Below, piece by piece: positions 62,155-64,000 of a DNA stretch of 64,000 nt (its first letter is position 1; every line of letters starts with the position of its first letter). The stretch spans positions 124,001 through 188,000 of the forward strand of contig NZ_UNRE01000003.1 in assembly GCF_900537085.1 (NCBI RefSeq), read 5' to 3'. Origin of the DNA: Agarivorans sp. Alg241-V36. GTDB taxonomy: Bacteria > Pseudomonadota > Gammaproteobacteria > Enterobacterales > Celerinatantimonadaceae. Below the pieces are notes generated by a model that was not told the origin of the DNA, searched no databases, and saw only the letters and a program-made list of their open reading frames with translations. Made by a program: the position numbers and the translations under genes.

Positions 62155-62979
62155 ATGGCAATAGAACAAGCACGTTATCAGCTTGCCGACGAGTTAGGCG
62201 GTATAGAAATACTGAATGCCCGTTACCAACACCAAAACTTTTCGCGCCATAGCCACGAAGGCTACACCATTGGCGTAATTGAAAGCGGCGCCCAACAATT
62301 TTACCGCACCGGCGGTAACCATATCGCTCCACAAGACAGTATTATTTTGGTGAATGCCGATGAAGTGCATACCGGATGCTCGGCCTCGGAAGGCGGCTGG
62401 TCTTATCAAGCCATGTACCCTACTCCTGACCAATTTGAACAACTAAGCCAAGAACTAGGCATTAAACAACAAGGCGCGCCTTACTTTGACCAAGCGGTGG
62501 TACAAGATGCTGTGGTAGCTAACTCACTGCGTGCGACCCTTGCTTTACTTGCTAGCTCTAATAACCGCTTACAACGAGAAAGCATGGTTTACGCAAGTTT
62601 GAGTTTATTAATGACTCGTCATGCTAAAACTGCGCCCAAGGCTAAGACACAAGCTGATGCAAGTAAGCAGCTAGGCTTAGTGAAACAGTTTTTGGATGAA
62701 CAGCCGCAAGCTAATGTGTCGCTCAGCGAACTGGCTAATCTGGTTAATCTAAGCCCTTGTTATTTAGTAAAACAGTTTGTAAAACACTACGGTATTCCGC
62801 CACATGCTTACCAAATTCAAGCTAGATTACGCTTAGCCAAACAGCTACTGCGCCAAGGTAATAAGCAGTTGGATGTTGCCTTAGATTGTGGCTTTCATGA
62901 TCAAAGCCATTTTAGCCGCCACTTTAAACGGGCTTTGGGTGTCTCGCCTGGCCGTTATGCTAAAGAGCTTGCTGCTTAA
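62155..62979 (+). CDS. AraC-family regulator, likely of azlCD
   Basis: The 274-residue protein has an N-terminal cupin-like domain (FSRHSHEGYTIGVIESGAQQFYRTGG) and a C-terminal AraC HTH pair (VSLSELANLVNLSPCYLVKQFVKHYG and QLDVALDCGFHDQSHFSRHFKR). A strong ribosome-binding site (AAGGAGG) precedes the ATG. It lies 30 bp upstream of azlC on the same strand and probably regulates the permease operon, of which it may be the first gene. Confidence 0.88.
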   Translation: MAIEQARYQLADELGGIEILNARYQHQNFSRHSHEGYTIGVIESGAQQFYRTGGNHIAPQDSIILVNADEVHTGCSASEGGWSYQAMYPTPDQFEQLSQELGIKQQGAPYFDQAVVQDAVVANSLRATLALLASSNNRLQRESMVYASLSLLMTRHAKTAPKAKTQADASKQLGLVKQFLDEQPQANVSLSELANLVNLSPCYLVKQFVKHYGIPPHAYQIQARLRLAKQLLRQGNKQLDVALDCGFHDQSHFSRHFKRALGVSPGRYAKELAA

Positions 62980-63009
62980 GCCTGCCATTTAACCCTCTCA
63001 AGGAAGACT

Positions 63010-63732
63010 GTGAACAGTATTAACACCATTAATCATGTGACTTGGTCGAGCAAACTGGCCGCCTTTGCGAAAGGCACGTTAGCGGTACTACCGCTTACTA
63101 TTGCCGTGGTGCCTTGGGGCATATTAGCTGGCTCTTATGCCATGGAAGCGGGCCTTAGTCCTTTGCAAAGCCAAGCTATGTCGGCCATTTTATTTGCCGG
63201 CTCTGCCCAATTGGTGGCAACAGGCATGTTTAAGCTAGGTGCTGGTTTACTAAGCATGTTAGTCACTACTGTTCTGATCACCTCTCGCCACTTTTTGTAC
63301 AGTATGGCGATGCGTCCAAAAATCAGCGGATTACCGCTTAAATGGCGACTACTACTGGGCTATTTACTTACCGATGAATTGTTTGCCATTGCTAATCAAA
63401 ATAAGGCTGAACACTTTGATCGCTGGTATGCCTTAGGCGGAGGACTAAGCTTTTACCTTGGTTGGAACATTGCCTCGGCAGTAGGCATTGTAGCTGGTGC
63501 TAACATCGAAAACCTCGACAGCTGGGGCTTAGATTTTGCCATTGCAGCCACCTTCATCGCGATTGTGGTGCCTAACATAAAACATGGTTCGAGCTTGTTA
63601 TGTGTACTAATCGCCTTGGTTAGCTCTGTAGCCTGCGAGTTATTTGCAGTGCCTGGTGGCCTGCTCATCTCAGCCTTACTGGCAATGGGTTTAGCCACCG
63701 CTTATGCCAAGTGGCGAGGAGGAGAACAATGA
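63010..63732 (+). CDS. azlC: Branched-chain amino acid exporter subunit AzlC
   Basis: AzlC is the larger membrane subunit of an AzlCD exporter for branched-chain amino acids or related compounds. The 240-residue protein has the family signature near residues 20-60 (LPLTIAVVPWGILAGSYAMEAGLSPLQSQAMSAILFAGSAQ) and about eight hydrophobic segments. The start is a GTG, with GGAAG upstream. It overlaps azlD by 4 nt (ATGA), which implies coupled translation. Confidence 0.9.
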   Translation: MNSINTINHVTWSSKLAAFAKGTLAVLPLTIAVVPWGILAGSYAMEAGLSPLQSQAMSAILFAGSAQLVATGMFKLGAGLLSMLVTTVLITSRHFLYSMAMRPKISGLPLKWRLLLGYLLTDELFAIANQNKAEHFDRWYALGGGLSFYLGWNIASAVGIVAGANIENLDSWGLDFAIAATFIAIVVPNIKHGSSLLCVLIALVSSVACELFAVPGGLLISALLAMGLATAYAKWRGGEQ

Positions 63733-64000
63733 TCTGGTTTACTATTTTCGCCATGGCCGCCATTGTATTTGCTAGCCGTTACTTGTTCTTAGAACCAAAG
63801 ATTCCGCTGCGCTTAAACAAAACCACCTTGCAGTTTTTGAGCTACTCGGCGCCTGCGGTTCTCACTGCGATATTTGCTCCAATTGTTTTCATTCGCGATA
63901 AACAATTAGATCTATCCTTCGAGAATCCCTATCTGCTCGCCGCCCTGCTAGCCGCCCTGTTAGCCTACTTCACCCGCAACGCGCTGATTACTACAGTGGT
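63729..64000 (+). CDS. azlD: Branched-chain amino acid exporter subunit AzlD (partial)
   Basis: The reading frame opens at the ATG at 63729 and runs off the right edge after 90 codons. It shows the AzlD pattern: FASRYLFLEPKIPLRLNK and LSYSAPAVLTAIFAPIVF, followed by a hydrophobic stretch. Proteins of this family are about 100 residues, so most of it is present. It forms a complex with AzlC. The start overlaps the azlC stop. Confidence 0.85.
   Translation, partial: MIWFTIFAMAAIVFASRYLFLEPKIPLRLNKTTLQFLSYSAPAVLTAIFAPIVFIRDKQLDLSFENPYLLAALLAALLAYFTRNALITTV

Overview
The window looks like chromosome from a marine gammaproteobacterium, most likely Alteromonadales and perhaps close to Agarivorans. 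This rests on moderate GC, a PL6-type alginate-lyase-like lipoprotein, a Vibrio-like put cluster, a palindromic element of a type seen in marine gammaproteobacteria, and many AraC-family regulators. I made no database search; the genus is inference.

Layout. 1-1.7 kb: an acetyltransferase-methyltransferase fusion cut by the left edge, and a GNAT enzyme. 2.0-4.3 kb: a YidA-like HAD phosphatase, a small membrane protein and an orphan MalM-like periplasmic protein. 4.4-7.8 kb (minus): a secD-secF pair, probably an accessory copy, behind a small unknown membrane protein. 8.1-20.5 kb: a complete C-P lyase locus in the order phnC-D-E-F-G-H-I-J-K-L-M-N-P, then a hexapeptide transferase and an MFS transporter. 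It imports phosphonates and converts them to phosphoribosyl intermediates and phosphate. A 16-bp element is present twice, before phnC and before phnE, the second copy just after a terminator, so the locus probably works as two co-regulated units. 20.5-21.1 kb: an outer-membrane beta-barrel protein.

21.3-35.1 kb (minus): one tight operon of two ABC-type secretion subunits, an HlyD-type adaptor and a 2913-residue VCBS-repeat adhesin. One ABC subunit has lost its Walker A motif. The adhesin has no visible RTX repeats and ends in a His/Asp-rich tail. It carries nine 318-bp tandem repeats. 35.3-41.9 kb: a proline-use cluster of AraC regulator, putA, a half-length aldehyde-dehydrogenase-like protein and putP. 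42.2-43.6 kb: an AraC regulator and a VOC protein, followed by a degraded second copy of the putP 3' end, so this cassette arose by insertion or duplication.

43.7-45.1 kb: YggL and a DUF1152 protein. 45.7-49.9 kb: the PL6 lyase convergent with a secreted beta-helix protein. 50.2-58.9 kb: a GAF-GGDEF diguanylate cyclase, an alpha/beta hydrolase, two Sel1-repeat proteins around a GDPD lipoprotein, an AraC regulator, a SYLF protein, a MITE-like palindrome that supplies the stop codon of a GNAT gene, and a YafY-type regulator. 58.9-64.0 kb: a VOC protein, an 801-residue M48 membrane peptidase and an AraC-azlC-azlD unit cut by the right edge.

The best candidates for something new are the asymmetric secretion system with its non-RTX giant adhesin, and the paired operator-like element in the phn locus. 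I saw no tRNA, rRNA, CRISPR array or intact transposase.
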